Positions 1-9,231 of a stretch of 64,000 nt of DNA are shown here, in pieces; the stretch's first letter is position 1, and every line of letters starts with the position of its first letter. The translations under genes were made by a program, and so were the position numbers. Source of the DNA: CALEUX01 sp037439945. Its GTDB lineage: Bacteria > Bacteroidota > Bacteroidia > Bacteroidales > Marinilabiliaceae. The stretch is from contig JBBIVA010000005.1 of the NCBI GenBank assembly GCA_037439945.1, positions 1-64,000 of the forward strand, read 5' to 3'. The notes under the pieces were generated by a model. It saw nothing but the letters and a program-made list of their open reading frames with translations. It was not told the DNA's origin and made no database searches.

Positions 1-426
1 TACAGGCTGCTTTAAAAAAACTTAATTTGTAAGCATTTCTGATTACAAATTTTTAGTTTTTCTTTAGCGATTTGTCAAAATAGAAGGCATGTAATCAATA
101 ACTTAATACTATTAATTTCTAATGACGGTAATTAGAAAAAATGGCTAAAGACAAATTTGGGTTTAAAATACAATAAAAATGGCAGATTGTTCCGGAAGTT
201 TGAATTATGGAACAGCCAGAATGTAAATCCATACATAAATTTAGACTATTAAGCAGACGTAATTTCACACAATAGCTATGAGATATATAGAATATCTGAT
301 AGGTAGATTTTAGGGTTTCTGGTAAGACAAAAAAAGCCAGCCTTGATAAAAATGTAATGAAAATTACAGTTTCCGAAAATTGCTTTACGGGGTGAGCCAC
401 AAAATAAGTAATTTGATTATTTTTGA
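1..426. other. gene-free left edge
   Basis: No convincing gene is seen. A reverse-strand frame at 119-400 is low-complexity, has no recognisable domain and is probably chance. A perfect 8-bp hairpin (116-123 with 131-138, 7-base loop) is present, but neither side has a strong T-run. It could be a weak terminator for a gene left of the window. Confidence 0.5.
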
Positions 427-1134
427 ATGATGAAAGGAAAACTATATCTCATCCCCAACACACTTGGCGCGGCGGAAACAGGCCACATAATACCTGCGGA
501 AGTAGCACTGATTGCTGTAAAGCTCAGACATTTTATTGTAGAAGATTTGCGTACTGCCCGCCGTTATTTGAGATTACTTAGCCGGCAAATGGATATTGAC
601 AACTCAACCTTTATGGAATTAAATAAACATACCACACCGGGTCAGATTTCAGAATACCTTAAGCCGTTAAAGAACGGGCATGATGTTGGAATAATATCTG
701 AGGCGGGATGCCCCGGAATTGCCGACCCCGGTGCCGATGTTGTAAAAATTGCTCATGAATCAGGAATTCAGGTGGTTCCCCTTGTGGGCCCATCATCAAT
801 ATTGCTTGCATTAATGGCATCCGGTATGAACGGACAAAACTTTGCATTTAACGGCTATCTTCCAATAAAAAAGGAAGAGAGGATAAAAACAATCCGAAAA
901 TTGGAATTACGGTCGCGTAATGAAAATCAAAGCCAGGTTTTTATTGAAACACCATTCAGGAACAATTATCTTGCCCAGGATATTTTATCTGTCTGCAGTC
1001 CTGTAACTAATTTGTGTATTGCATGTAACCTTACTTTGGATGATGAATATGTTGTAACCAAATCGGTAAAAAACTGGAAAGGAAAACTTCCTGATTTGGA
1101 TAAAAAGCCAACCATTTTTATATTGCAGGGATAA
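427..1134 (+). CDS. RsmI-like SAM-dependent tetrapyrrole-methylase-fold methyltransferase
   Basis: 235 aa. The tetrapyrrole methylase fold is recognised from the SEAGCPGIADPGAD segment (about residues 91-104) and the following VGPSS (about 120-124), which match the SAM-binding signature of RsmI. RsmI 2'-O-methylates C1402 of 16S rRNA. This protein is shorter than classical RsmI (about 280 aa), lacking the C-terminal extension, and resembles the short Bacteroidota paralog whose target is less certain. rRNA methylation is therefore inferred from family. It stands alone on the plus strand, facing the membrane-Nudix gene tail to tail with a 9-base gap. Confidence 0.8.
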   Translation: MMKGKLYLIPNTLGAAETGHIIPAEVALIAVKLRHFIVEDLRTARRYLRLLSRQMDIDNSTFMELNKHTTPGQISEYLKPLKNGHDVGIISEAGCPGIADPGADVVKIAHESGIQVVPLVGPSSILLALMASGMNGQNFAFNGYLPIKKEERIKTIRKLELRSRNENQSQVFIETPFRNNYLAQDILSVCSPVTNLCIACNLTLDDEYVVTKSVKNWKGKLPDLDKKPTIFILQG

Positions 1135-1143
1135 AGTATTTGT

Positions 1144-2220
1144 TTATTTGCTATTAAATTTAAGCTCAGTTTTAAAAAGAGAATATTCAAATTCGAAATT
1201 TGGAGTAAAAAGATTTTTTCCAATATTATTTTCAATTTCATCGAATGACCAATATTGCCCTCCATCGAGTTCGGTGGGATTTGGTATAATTGTACCATTG
1301 AAATTTAAAGCAAAGGCAAAAACCAATTCCCGTTCAATTTCACTTTCCCATATATATTTACCAAGTAATATAGGATTAATTATTTCTAAACCGATTTCTT
1401 CATAGGCCTCTCTGACGAGGGCCAATTCAACAGGCTCATTTACCGAAACGTGCCCACCCACCGCCGTATCCCACTTACCCGGTTGAACCATTTTATGATG
1501 TGGTCGTTTTTGCATCCAAATACCTTTTTTACCAATTATATGCAAATGAACAACCGGATGTACCCACTTCTCAGTGCTTTTATGAAATGCGAATCGGGGA
1601 GCGCTTCCAATAACCAGGCCGGTTTCAGTTACAATGGGCAACCATTCATTTTCGGCTGCTATAGCTTTTTTAGTTCTGATTTTCTGTAAAATAATCATTA
1701 AAACAAAACAACCTGTAAAAAATATAATCCCATTACCGCCTAAAAATTCTGTATAGCTATTTACAAATAATAATGCTGAAATGTATATTATAGCGTATGC
1801 AACCAAAAACCAGAATAATATTTTAAGGGTTTGTTTTATCTGAAAGGCTTCCCAGGGGCCAATATTAATGTTTTTAAAATACCTGCCACCCGTTGACAAT
1901 AGAAAATTATACATCGAAAACACTGATACTCCAACAAATACAACAAGCAAGCCTGTTATTGTTATTATTTTAATATGTTCAGTTAACCTGCCGTCAAGAA
2001 AATGTTCTATAATTCCAAATATTACCAACATTCCAATTTCAATAACTATACTATTTACAATCCTTCTTTCTTTAATAGCATTCCATATTAATTCCAGAAC
2101 TCCAAACCCAATTGCCAGATAAATTCCGGTTTTAAAACCCCAGATCGATTCAGCTGTTATCAAAACAACTAATGGTAACAATCCCGGAGCAAAAATTCTT
2201 AACTTTTTTAACCCTGACAT
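1144..2220 (-). CDS. membrane protein with C-terminal Nudix hydrolase domain
   Basis: 358 aa. Residues 1-180 contain about five or six hydrophobic segments, resembling septation-protein-A/VC0807-like integral membrane domains. A Nudix hydrolase domain follows, about residues 195-350. The Nudix box is complete (GX5EX7REUXEEXGU, G256 to L278; E271, E274 and E275 present), so the domain should be catalytic. The surrounding residues, including the QKRPHHK and WDTAVGGH stretches, are like the isopentenyl-diphosphate isomerase/YfcD-type Nudix subgroup. Substrate is unknown; a membrane-linked diphosphate such as a polyprenyl diphosphate is only speculation. No frameshift is seen at the domain junction. 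Transcribed alone, tail to tail with the methyltransferase. Confidence 0.75.
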   Translation of the reverse strand: MSGLKKLRIFAPGLLPLVVLITAESIWGFKTGIYLAIGFGVLELIWNAIKERRIVNSIVIEIGMLVIFGIIEHFLDGRLTEHIKIITITGLLVVFVGVSVFSMYNFLLSTGGRYFKNINIGPWEAFQIKQTLKILFWFLVAYAIIYISALLFVNSYTEFLGGNGIIFFTGCFVLMIILQKIRTKKAIAAENEWLPIVTETGLVIGSAPRFAFHKSTEKWVHPVVHLHIIGKKGIWMQKRPHHKMVQPGKWDTAVGGHVSVNEPVELALVREAYEEIGLEIINPILLGKYIWESEIERELVFAFALNFNGTIIPNPTELDGGQYWSFDEIENNIGKNLFTPNFEFEYSLFKTELKFNSK

Positions 2221-2378
2221 AATAAATTATCAACAACAATAATTTCAATGGTAATTTTTTAAAAAAACAATCCGGTGTTTTACTTAAAAACCGGATAGTA
2301 GTTATTTGTGCAAAAAAAATTCAAAAATTACCCACACCTAAAATATTTAACATAATTAAGCTATTTTCTTTCTCATCT

Positions 2379-3332
2379 TTACTTCATCAACTCGTTAAGA
2401 CATTTAATAACGTTTTTTTCAATTCTGTTATCAGCATCAAAAGGCTCAGCTTTCAGAAAAATTTTCCCTGTAATCTTTTCATATAGTTCAATATAGCGTT
2501 CAGAAACCAGGTTCACAAATTCATTATTCATAAAAGGTATTTTTTGTCCCTCTTTTCCCTGAAATCCATTTTCAATCAACCATTGTCTTACAAACTCTTT
2601 TGATAACTGCTTTTGCGGCTCGCCATTTTTTAACCTTTCTTCATAACCTTCACAATAAAAATATCTGGATGAATCGGGAGTATGAATTTCATCAATCAGA
2701 TATATTTTATCATTTCTCTTTCCAAACTCATACTTTGTATCTACTAAAATGAGTCCCATATTTGAAGCCATTTCAGTTCCTCGTGCAAACAAATCACGTG
2801 TATATTTCTCAAGTTGAATGTAATCTGATTCAGCAACTATACCATTTTTGATTATTTCTTCCTTGGATATATCTTCATCATGACCATGCGACGCTTTTGT
2901 TGTTGGGGTAATAATTGGTTCTGCAAATTTCTGGTTTTCAACCATATCATCGGGTATTTGTACACCACAAATTACTCGTTTACCTGACCTGAACTCACGC
3001 CATGAATGGCCGGTAAGGTATCCCCTTATTACCATCTCAACCTTAAATGGTTCACAAAATATGCCAACTGTAACCATTGGATCGGGTGCAGCTACTTTCC
3101 AGTTTGGTAAAATATCAGATGTTGCATCAAGAAAATATGACGCTATCTGATTTAAAACCTGTCCCTTAAATGGAATTCCCTTTGGTAAAACAACGTCAAA
3201 TGCTGAAATTCTGTCTGTTGCCACCATTACTAAAAATTCATCATCAATATTATAAACATCCCGCACTTTTCCGGTATAAACATTTTTTTGCTTAGGGAAG
3301 TTATAATTGGTTTTCACAATTGCATTTTCCAT
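2379..3332 (-). CDS. purC: phosphoribosylaminoimidazole-succinocarboxamide synthase (SAICAR synthetase)
   Basis: 317 aa, the longer form common in Bacteroidota and eukaryotes. It catalyses ATP-dependent ligation of aspartate to CAIR, the eighth step of de novo purine synthesis, in the cytosol. Recognised from the N-terminal GKVRDVY motif, ATDRISAFDV, the VRGYLTGS-like segment (here VIRGYLTGHSW), the nucleotide-binding LVDTKYEFG, and the IDEIHTPDSSR motif. No other purine gene is adjacent. phoH follows upstream on the same strand 68 bases away, so they may share a transcript. Confidence 0.97.
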   Translation of the reverse strand: MENAIVKTNYNFPKQKNVYTGKVRDVYNIDDEFLVMVATDRISAFDVVLPKGIPFKGQVLNQIASYFLDATSDILPNWKVAAPDPMVTVGIFCEPFKVEMVIRGYLTGHSWREFRSGKRVICGVQIPDDMVENQKFAEPIITPTTKASHGHDEDISKEEIIKNGIVAESDYIQLEKYTRDLFARGTEMASNMGLILVDTKYEFGKRNDKIYLIDEIHTPDSSRYFYCEGYEERLKNGEPQKQLSKEFVRQWLIENGFQGKEGQKIPFMNNEFVNLVSERYIELYEKITGKIFLKAEPFDADNRIEKNVIKCLNELMK

Positions 3333-3400
3333 ATCCGATTTATTTTAATATTTATATAATTTCAGTTTGAAAGTTTGAAACAAAAAATTATAAAATAGTT

Positions 3401-4333
3401 TTACTCCTTTTCGTATGCATTAACAATATCCTTAACCAGCCTGTGGCGTACAATATCTTTTACAGTAAAATAGATAGATTCTATGCCCTTAATACCCTTT
3501 AATATGCGTAAGGCCTGCACCAGGCCTGAATTGTTGGGATTTGGCAAATCAATTTGAGTAATATCACCGGTAACCACAAATTTTGCATTCTCACCCATGC
3601 GGGTAAGAAACATTTTTAGTTGGTTGTTGGTAGTGTTCTGAGCTTCATCCAAAATTACAAATGCGTTATTAAGGGTGCGCCCCCGCATAAAAGCAAGTGG
3701 AGCAATCTGGATGGTACCATTGTCAATATACTCTTTAAGTTTAATTGCTGGGATCATATCCATTAAAGCATCATATAAAGGTTGGAGGTATGGGTCAATT
3801 TTTTCTTTCATATCACCAGGTAAAAAACCTAATTTTTCACCAGCTTCAACAGCCGGGCGGCTCAAAATAATTCTTTTAACCGATTTTTGTTTTAAAGCCC
3901 TTACGGCTAAAGCAATTGCAGTATATGTTTTTCCTGAACCTGCCGGACCAACTGCAAACAACAAATCATTACTATCGTAAGCTTTCACAAGTTTTTTTTG
4001 ATTTTCAGTGCGTGCAATAATTGGTCGGCCATTTAAGCCAAAAAGTATGGTGTCACGTTCACCCTGGCCTCCAACAGATGTTAAACCATTTAAAAATTCA
4101 ATTAAAGTACTCTCCTTTAATACATTATATTGATTGTAATGGTCAATAATAAGGTTTATTTTTTCTTCAAAATCCGCAATTTCTCCGGCTTCACCCTCGG
4201 CTTTTAACCAGTTGCCCCTTGATACAATTTTAATTTTAGGAAACTGGCCCTTGATAATATCGAGTTTAGAATTTTTTACTCCCAAAAACTCTACTAAATC
4301 AACCGATTCAAGATAAATCAACTTTTCTATCAT
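3401..4333 (-). CDS. phoH: PhoH family ATPase
   Basis: 310 aa. An N-terminal KH-like region (about 1-75) is followed by a PhoH P-loop ATPase domain. Walker A GPAGSGKT is at about 129-136 and Walker B FVILDEAQN at about 225-233. PhoH/YbeZ proteins are cytosolic ATPases linked to RNA metabolism, usually partnering YbeY; ybeY is not next to it here. A minus-strand -7-like box (TATATTTG, 4469 down to 4462) lies about 130 bases upstream, but without a well-placed -33 box. Divergent from mazG. Confidence 0.93.
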   Translation of the reverse strand: MIEKLIYLESVDLVEFLGVKNSKLDIIKGQFPKIKIVSRGNWLKAEGEAGEIADFEEKINLIIDHYNQYNVLKESTLIEFLNGLTSVGGQGERDTILFGLNGRPIIARTENQKKLVKAYDSNDLLFAVGPAGSGKTYTAIALAVRALKQKSVKRIILSRPAVEAGEKLGFLPGDMKEKIDPYLQPLYDALMDMIPAIKLKEYIDNGTIQIAPLAFMRGRTLNNAFVILDEAQNTTNNQLKMFLTRMGENAKFVVTGDITQIDLPNPNNSGLVQALRILKGIKGIESIYFTVKDIVRHRLVKDIVNAYEKE

Positions 4334-4539
4334 ATTTATACAAGGGTATTCGCTAACTTTGATATTTACAAAATAACAATATTTTTTTGCAATTGGTAGG
4401 GCAACATCTTTAATTTAATAGTTTAAACACAAGGGTTAACAAGGGTTTTTATAATCTGATACAAATATAGTAACTTATTATGCAGAAAATATTGAATAAA
4501 AAATCAAATGACATTTATAAATTTTGAAATAACAGTATT

Positions 4540-5328
4540 ATGCAATCAAAAAAAGATACATTTCAGCGTTTGTTGGAAATAATTGATGAGTTGAGGGAGA
4601 AATGCCCATGGGACAGCAAGCAAACCAACGAATCATTACGTACATTAACAATTGAGGAAACTTTTGAACTTGCTGATGCTATTATTAAAAGTGATGATAG
4701 TTTAATTGAAGGAGAACTTGGTGATTTATTACTGCATATTGTTTTTTATTCAAAAATTGGGGAAGAAAAGGGAACTTTTAATATCCAAACTGTTATGGAT
4801 AACCTAATTAAGAAATTAACATACAGGCATCCACATATTTATGGTAATGTAAAAGTGCAAAACTCCATTGAAGTAGAGCAAAATTGGGAACAACTAAAAT
4901 TAAAAGAGAAGGATGGCAATAATTCAGTTTTGGCGGGCGTACCCAATTCATTGCCCGCAATGATAAAAGCCAATCGTATTCAGGATAAAGCCCGGGGAGT
5001 TGGTTTCGATTGGGAAGAGCGTTCACAGGTTTGGGATAAACTCCATGAAGAATTTCGTGAGCTTAAAGCCGAGGTTGAGAATAATAATACCAATGGAATA
5101 GAAGATGAATTTGGTGATCTGTTTTTTTCACTTATAAACACGGCCCGTCTTTACGGAGTGGACCCCGAAAATGCCTTGGAACGCACTAACCAAAAGTTTA
5201 TCTCACGGTTTAATTACCTTGAACAACAAACAATTAAAAAGGGGATAAATCTTAAAGATATGACCCTTGCTGAAATGGATGTTATATGGAATGAAGCAAA
5301 AAAAATGAACCCAGAAAATATAAAATAA
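4540..5328 (+). CDS. mazG: nucleoside triphosphate pyrophosphohydrolase
   Basis: 262 aa, full length for the two-domain MazG that hydrolyses NTPs/dNTPs to NMP and PPi. The first MazG repeat shows the CPWDSKQT motif near residue 22, the metal-binding EExxE at 39-43 and ExxD at 59-62. The second repeat has the GVGFDW segment, an EExxE-like HEEFRELKAEVE and EDEFGDLFFSLIN. Both repeats look intact. Monocistronic, divergent from phoH. Confidence 0.95.
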   Translation: MQSKKDTFQRLLEIIDELREKCPWDSKQTNESLRTLTIEETFELADAIIKSDDSLIEGELGDLLLHIVFYSKIGEEKGTFNIQTVMDNLIKKLTYRHPHIYGNVKVQNSIEVEQNWEQLKLKEKDGNNSVLAGVPNSLPAMIKANRIQDKARGVGFDWEERSQVWDKLHEEFRELKAEVENNNTNGIEDEFGDLFFSLINTARLYGVDPENALERTNQKFISRFNYLEQQTIKKGINLKDMTLAEMDVIWNEAKKMNPENIK

Positions 5329-5786
5329 CTTTCTATAATTACCTGTTTGATTATTTTTAACTTATTTATAGAGTTTTAGATTAATGATTTACAAATTGTT
5401 AGATGTAAGATTGACCGGTTTAACATGAATCGATGGTAATCATAATACGATTAAGAAAATTTAAAGCTCTCGTTTAACACACATGATAATTAAAGTTCAT
5501 AAAATCAATACATTATTGTTTAGACAAATTTTTTTCGAACTATTTTTAATACTCTTTAAACCAAAACAATTGTTTTTTGTCTCTAAAGATCAATAAAATC
5601 ATTAAAACACTAACTAACACCTTAGTAATATCCAGGATGAAATTATTCCCGTTTTTTCGGTAAAAGTTCCCCCGAAAAAGCGTATCAAGATATTTGGCCT
5701 ATAAACTAAAAATTTTTTACGAATAAAACGGGTCGTAAAATTTACGCAACAAATTGAAGCCAACCTTTAACTAAATTTTTTTACGG
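5329..5786. other. gene-free region upstream of the tricorn-type protease gene
   Basis: 458 bases with no gene. It holds a perfect 14-bp palindrome (AAAACAATTGTTTT, 5563-5576), one member of the dispersed short repeat family (5637 to about 5697), and two copies of the AACTAAA...ACGRAT leader. The first (from 5704) ends in ATA and the second (from 5769) ends in the real ATG at 5787. The region most likely contains the promoter and long 5' leader of the downstream gene, but no convincing -33/-7 pair was found. Confidence 0.6.
5637..5697 (+). repeat. dispersed short repeat, copy F
   Basis: It begins ATGAAATTATTCCCG and contains GTTCCCCCGAAAAAGCG, resembling the copies at 16698 and 18771 in order and spacing (ATGAAA, then CCCG, then GTTCCCCC). 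The first frame closes after 8 codons (ATG 5637 to TAA 5661-5663). It lies about 90 bases before the downstream start codon. This is the most degenerate copy. Confidence 0.45.
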
Positions 5787-8700
5787 ATGAAAAAACTAAA
5801 ACTTATTTCATTGTTTGTGCTGATGCCGTTATTTTTTATAACGGCAAACGAAGCGCGACTGATGCGTTTCCCCTGTATCAGCAATAATCAGATTGTATTT
5901 ACCTACGCCGGCGACCTTTATGTTGTGGCACTTAATGGTGGTATTGCACGAAAAATAACTGACCATAAAGGGGTTGAAATTTTTCCACGATTCTCGCCCG
6001 ATGGAAATCACATTGCATTTACCGGTCAGTACGATGGTAACACTGAGGTATTTTTAATTCCATCAAATGGCGGGATGCCAAAAAGATTAACCTATACAGC
6101 AACATTAAACCGTGATGATTTGGGTGACCGTATGGGGCCCAATAATATTGTATTAAACTGGACACGTGATGGGCAAATAGTTTTCAGAACAAGAAAACAA
6201 ACATTTAACGACTTTAAGGGTCAGATTTTCAAGGTATCTCCAAACGGAGGTTTGCCTCAACAAATTGAGGTTCCTGAAGGTGGTTTCCTATCATTTTCGC
6301 CCGATGGAAAAAAAATGGCTTACAACAGGGTTTTTAGGGAATTCCGTACCTGGAAATACTATCGTGGGGGTATGGCTGATGAAATATGGGTACACGATTT
6401 TGAAACAAGACAAACAAGGAAGATTACCAATTCCGATGCACAGGACATTATTCCTATGTGGATTGGGGATGAGATTTTTTTTATATCCGACAGGGACCGG
6501 ACCATGAATCTTTTTGTTTATAACACAAAAACAGATAAAACCGAAAAAGTAACAAATTTTACCGATTTCGATATTAAATTTCCTTCACATTCAGACAAAT
6601 ACATTGTATTTGAGAAGGGCGGTTATATTTATAAAATGGATGCAGCCACACGTAAGGTTGAAAAAATAACTATTGAAATTCAGAATGATTTTGTTTATGC
6701 CCGAAATGAACAGGTTGATGCATCAAACCGGATATTCTCAGCCGATTTATCTCCCAACGGTGAACGTATTCTTTTCTCAGCACGTGGTGAAGTATTCTCG
6801 GTACCTTCCGATAAAGGAATCACATATAACCTAAGCCGTACTTCAGGAACACATGAACGGGATGCATTATGGTCGCCCAACGGTAAACATATCGCATGGC
6901 TGTCAGATAAAAGCGGCGAATACGAAATATGGGTTTCAAATGCTAACGGTTCAGGCCAGCCAAGACAATTAACAACGGGAGGTAATACATATAAGTTTAA
7001 CATCTCCTGGAGTCCCAATAGCAAATTAATTGCATGGAATGACCAGGGTTATTCATTATACATAACAGACTTTGAGTCGGGTAAAACGCGAAAAATGGCT
7101 TCAAGTAAATATAGTCGTTTTGGCGATTTTAAATGGAGCCCCGACAGTAAATGGCTAACATACAGTGAAGCTGGTGAAAACCGTTTTGGACAAATTAAGG
7201 TAATGGATACCAACACAGGACAGACTGCCATTATTCCCGACCAATGGCATGATTCACGTGGACCGGTTTTTTCAAATGATGGAAAATACCTGTTTTTTGT
7301 CTCGGAGCGTACTTTTAACCCGGTTTACAGTAATACCGAATGGAACCATGCATATTTAAACATGTCCAAAATATATATGGTACTTCTTGGGAAAACAACA
7401 CCTTCTCCATTCGCTCCCCAAAATACTGAAATTAAACCGGTTGAAAAACCTAAAGAAGAAAAATCGGATAAAAAAGGTAAACCTGACGAAAAAGAAAGGG
7501 AAAAAGAGAAACCAGTTGAGACAGAAAATCCAACAATTATTGATTTTGAAGGTATCGGTAATCGCATTATAGAATTTCCGGGTGATGCAGGCAGGTATTT
7601 TAATGTAAACTGCATTGGAAACAAAGTATATTATAATAAGGCCGGACAAGGAAACCGCGATGGCAGCAGTTTAATGGTTTATGACCTTGAAAAACAGAAA
7701 GAAGAAAACCTTGGTAATTATAACTATACCCTTTCGGCGAACAATAAAAAAATGCTGGTAGGAACAAACAGAAACTGGACTGTGATTGATTTACCATCGG
7801 CCCCTGTAAAAATTGAAAAACCTGTTAATATTTCCGGATTGACCGCTAAGGTGAATTACAGGGAAGAATGGCAACAGATTTTCGATGAAGCATGGCGGCA
7901 AATGCGTGATTTCTTTTATGTTGATAATATGCATGGCGTAAACTGGGTTGAAATTTATGAAAAGTACAAACCCCTGGTATCACATGTTAATCACCGTACC
8001 GATTTAACTTATGTTATTGGCGAAATGATTGGGGAATTAAATGCAGGCCATGCCTATGTAAACACTGGCGACCAACCGAAGGCTGAACGTATTACAACAG
8101 GTTTGCTTGGAGCTAAAATTGTTAATCATTCGTCAGGTTATTTCCGTATCGAAAAAATATTGGAAGGTGCATCATGGTCACAGGATTTGCATTCCCCATT
8201 AATGGCGCCAGGATTAAATGTAAAAAACGGTGACTATATTTTGGCAGTAAACCAGTTACCTGCAAAAAGTGTTTCCAACCTGTTTGAATTATTGGTGGGT
8301 AGTGCCGGCAAAACCGTTGAACTTACAGTTAACTCTCAACCAGTATTGCAGGGATCCAGAACAATACTTGTTAATCCAATTGCCGATGAAAGCTCTCTCT
8401 ATTATTACCAGTGGGTAAATAATAACATCCGTAAGGTAGATGAAGCCACAAATGGCCAGGTTGGTTATATCCATATTCCTGATATGGGTGTAAATGGATT
8501 AAACGAATTTGTGAAATATTTTTATCCGCAACTTAATAAAAAAGCCCTTATAATTGACAACAGGGGAAATGGTGGCGGAAATGTGTCACCAATGATCCTG
8601 GAACGGTTAAGCAGGGTTCCCTACCGTGTAAATATGCGCCGGAACTCACCAGCAGTGTCACCAATACCTGCCCAAACGCTTGTTGGGCCAATGGTTACGC

Positions 8701-9059
8701 TTGTCGATAAATATTCGGCTTCTGATGGTGATTTGTTTCCATATGGTTTTAGGCAACTTGGTTTAGGAACCCTTATTGGTACCCGCACCTGGGGTGGTAT
8801 TGTTGGCATATCAGGGTCATTGCCCTTTATTGATGGAACTGACCTTAGAATTCCGCAATTTACATCACTTTCAATGGATGGAAAATGGATGATTGAAGGT
8901 GAGGGTGTTATGCCTGATATTGAAGTGGAAAACGACCCATTTAAAGAATTTACAGGCGAAGATGCCCAGTTAAACAAAGCAATTGAAGTAATACTTGAAC
9001 AACTTAAAACAAGGAAAGAACTTCCTGTTATTCCGGCTCCCCCGGTAAAGAACAAATAG
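5787..9059 (+). CDS. tricorn-type S41 family protease
   Basis: 1090 aa. A signal peptide (about residues 1-20) is followed by TolB/PD40-like beta-propeller blades with repeated FSPDGN, WSPNGK and WSPDSK motifs (about 30-520). A charged Lys/Glu/Pro linker (about 550-580) comes next, then the C1/PDZ/C2 protease core. Candidate catalytic residues are His755 in LNAGHAY and Ser979 in YSASDGD, matching tricorn His746 and Ser965. Tricorn-family enzymes cut peptides and here would act outside the cytoplasm. It stands alone and ends before a strong bidirectional terminator. The start is supported by the signal peptide and by the recurrent AACTAAA leader 18 bases upstream. Confidence 0.92.
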   Translation: MKKLKLISLFVLMPLFFITANEARLMRFPCISNNQIVFTYAGDLYVVALNGGIARKITDHKGVEIFPRFSPDGNHIAFTGQYDGNTEVFLIPSNGGMPKRLTYTATLNRDDLGDRMGPNNIVLNWTRDGQIVFRTRKQTFNDFKGQIFKVSPNGGLPQQIEVPEGGFLSFSPDGKKMAYNRVFREFRTWKYYRGGMADEIWVHDFETRQTRKITNSDAQDIIPMWIGDEIFFISDRDRTMNLFVYNTKTDKTEKVTNFTDFDIKFPSHSDKYIVFEKGGYIYKMDAATRKVEKITIEIQNDFVYARNEQVDASNRIFSADLSPNGERILFSARGEVFSVPSDKGITYNLSRTSGTHERDALWSPNGKHIAWLSDKSGEYEIWVSNANGSGQPRQLTTGGNTYKFNISWSPNSKLIAWNDQGYSLYITDFESGKTRKMASSKYSRFGDFKWSPDSKWLTYSEAGENRFGQIKVMDTNTGQTAIIPDQWHDSRGPVFSNDGKYLFFVSERTFNPVYSNTEWNHAYLNMSKIYMVLLGKTTPSPFAPQNTEIKPVEKPKEEKSDKKGKPDEKEREKEKPVETENPTIIDFEGIGNRIIEFPGDAGRYFNVNCIGNKVYYNKAGQGNRDGSSLMVYDLEKQKEENLGNYNYTLSANNKKMLVGTNRNWTVIDLPSAPVKIEKPVNISGLTAKVNYREEWQQIFDEAWRQMRDFFYVDNMHGVNWVEIYEKYKPLVSHVNHRTDLTYVIGEMIGELNAGHAYVNTGDQPKAERITTGLLGAKIVNHSSGYFRIEKILEGASWSQDLHSPLMAPGLNVKNGDYILAVNQLPAKSVSNLFELLVGSAGKTVELTVNSQPVLQGSRTILVNPIADESSLYYYQWVNNNIRKVDEATNGQVGYIHIPDMGVNGLNEFVKYFYPQLNKKALIIDNRGNGGGNVSPMILERLSRVPYRVNMRRNSPAVSPIPAQTLVGPMVTLVDKYSASDGDLFPYGFRQLGLGTLIGTRTWGGIVGISGSLPFIDGTDLRIPQFTSLSMDGKWMIEGEGVMPDIEVENDPFKEFTGEDAQLNKAIEVILEQLKTRKELPVIPAPPVKNK

Positions 9060-9164
9060 GCAGGATTTGTCAGTATAATACAATTTTATTCAAGATACTG
9101 ACTGAAGTAATTTTCTTTGCCAGGTTGTAACAAATAGGGTTTACCTACGACCCTGAGTTAATTA

Positions 9165-9198
9165 AAAAACCCTGATAGCTAAAACTATCAGGGTTTTT
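9165..9198. terminator. bidirectional Rho-independent terminator
   Basis: The 9-bp G/C-bearing stem CCCTGATAG/CTATCAGGG (9170-9178 with 9185-9193) extends through five A-T pairs, with loop CTAAAA. A- and T-runs flank it on both sides, so it can terminate the protease gene on the plus strand and the porin gene on the minus strand. Confidence 0.9.
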
Positions 9199-9231
9199 AA
9201 GGTTTAAATTAAAAACAGAACACAATAATCA

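Noticed and set aside
119..400. 93-codon reverse-strand frame at the left edge
   Set aside because: No recognisable domain, low-complexity composition, no leader or promoter, and no homology recognised by eye.
7325..7649. Reverse-strand frames opposite the charged linker of the tricorn-type protease
   Set aside because: Shadows of a Lys/Glu-rich coding stretch, with no independent start signals or domain.
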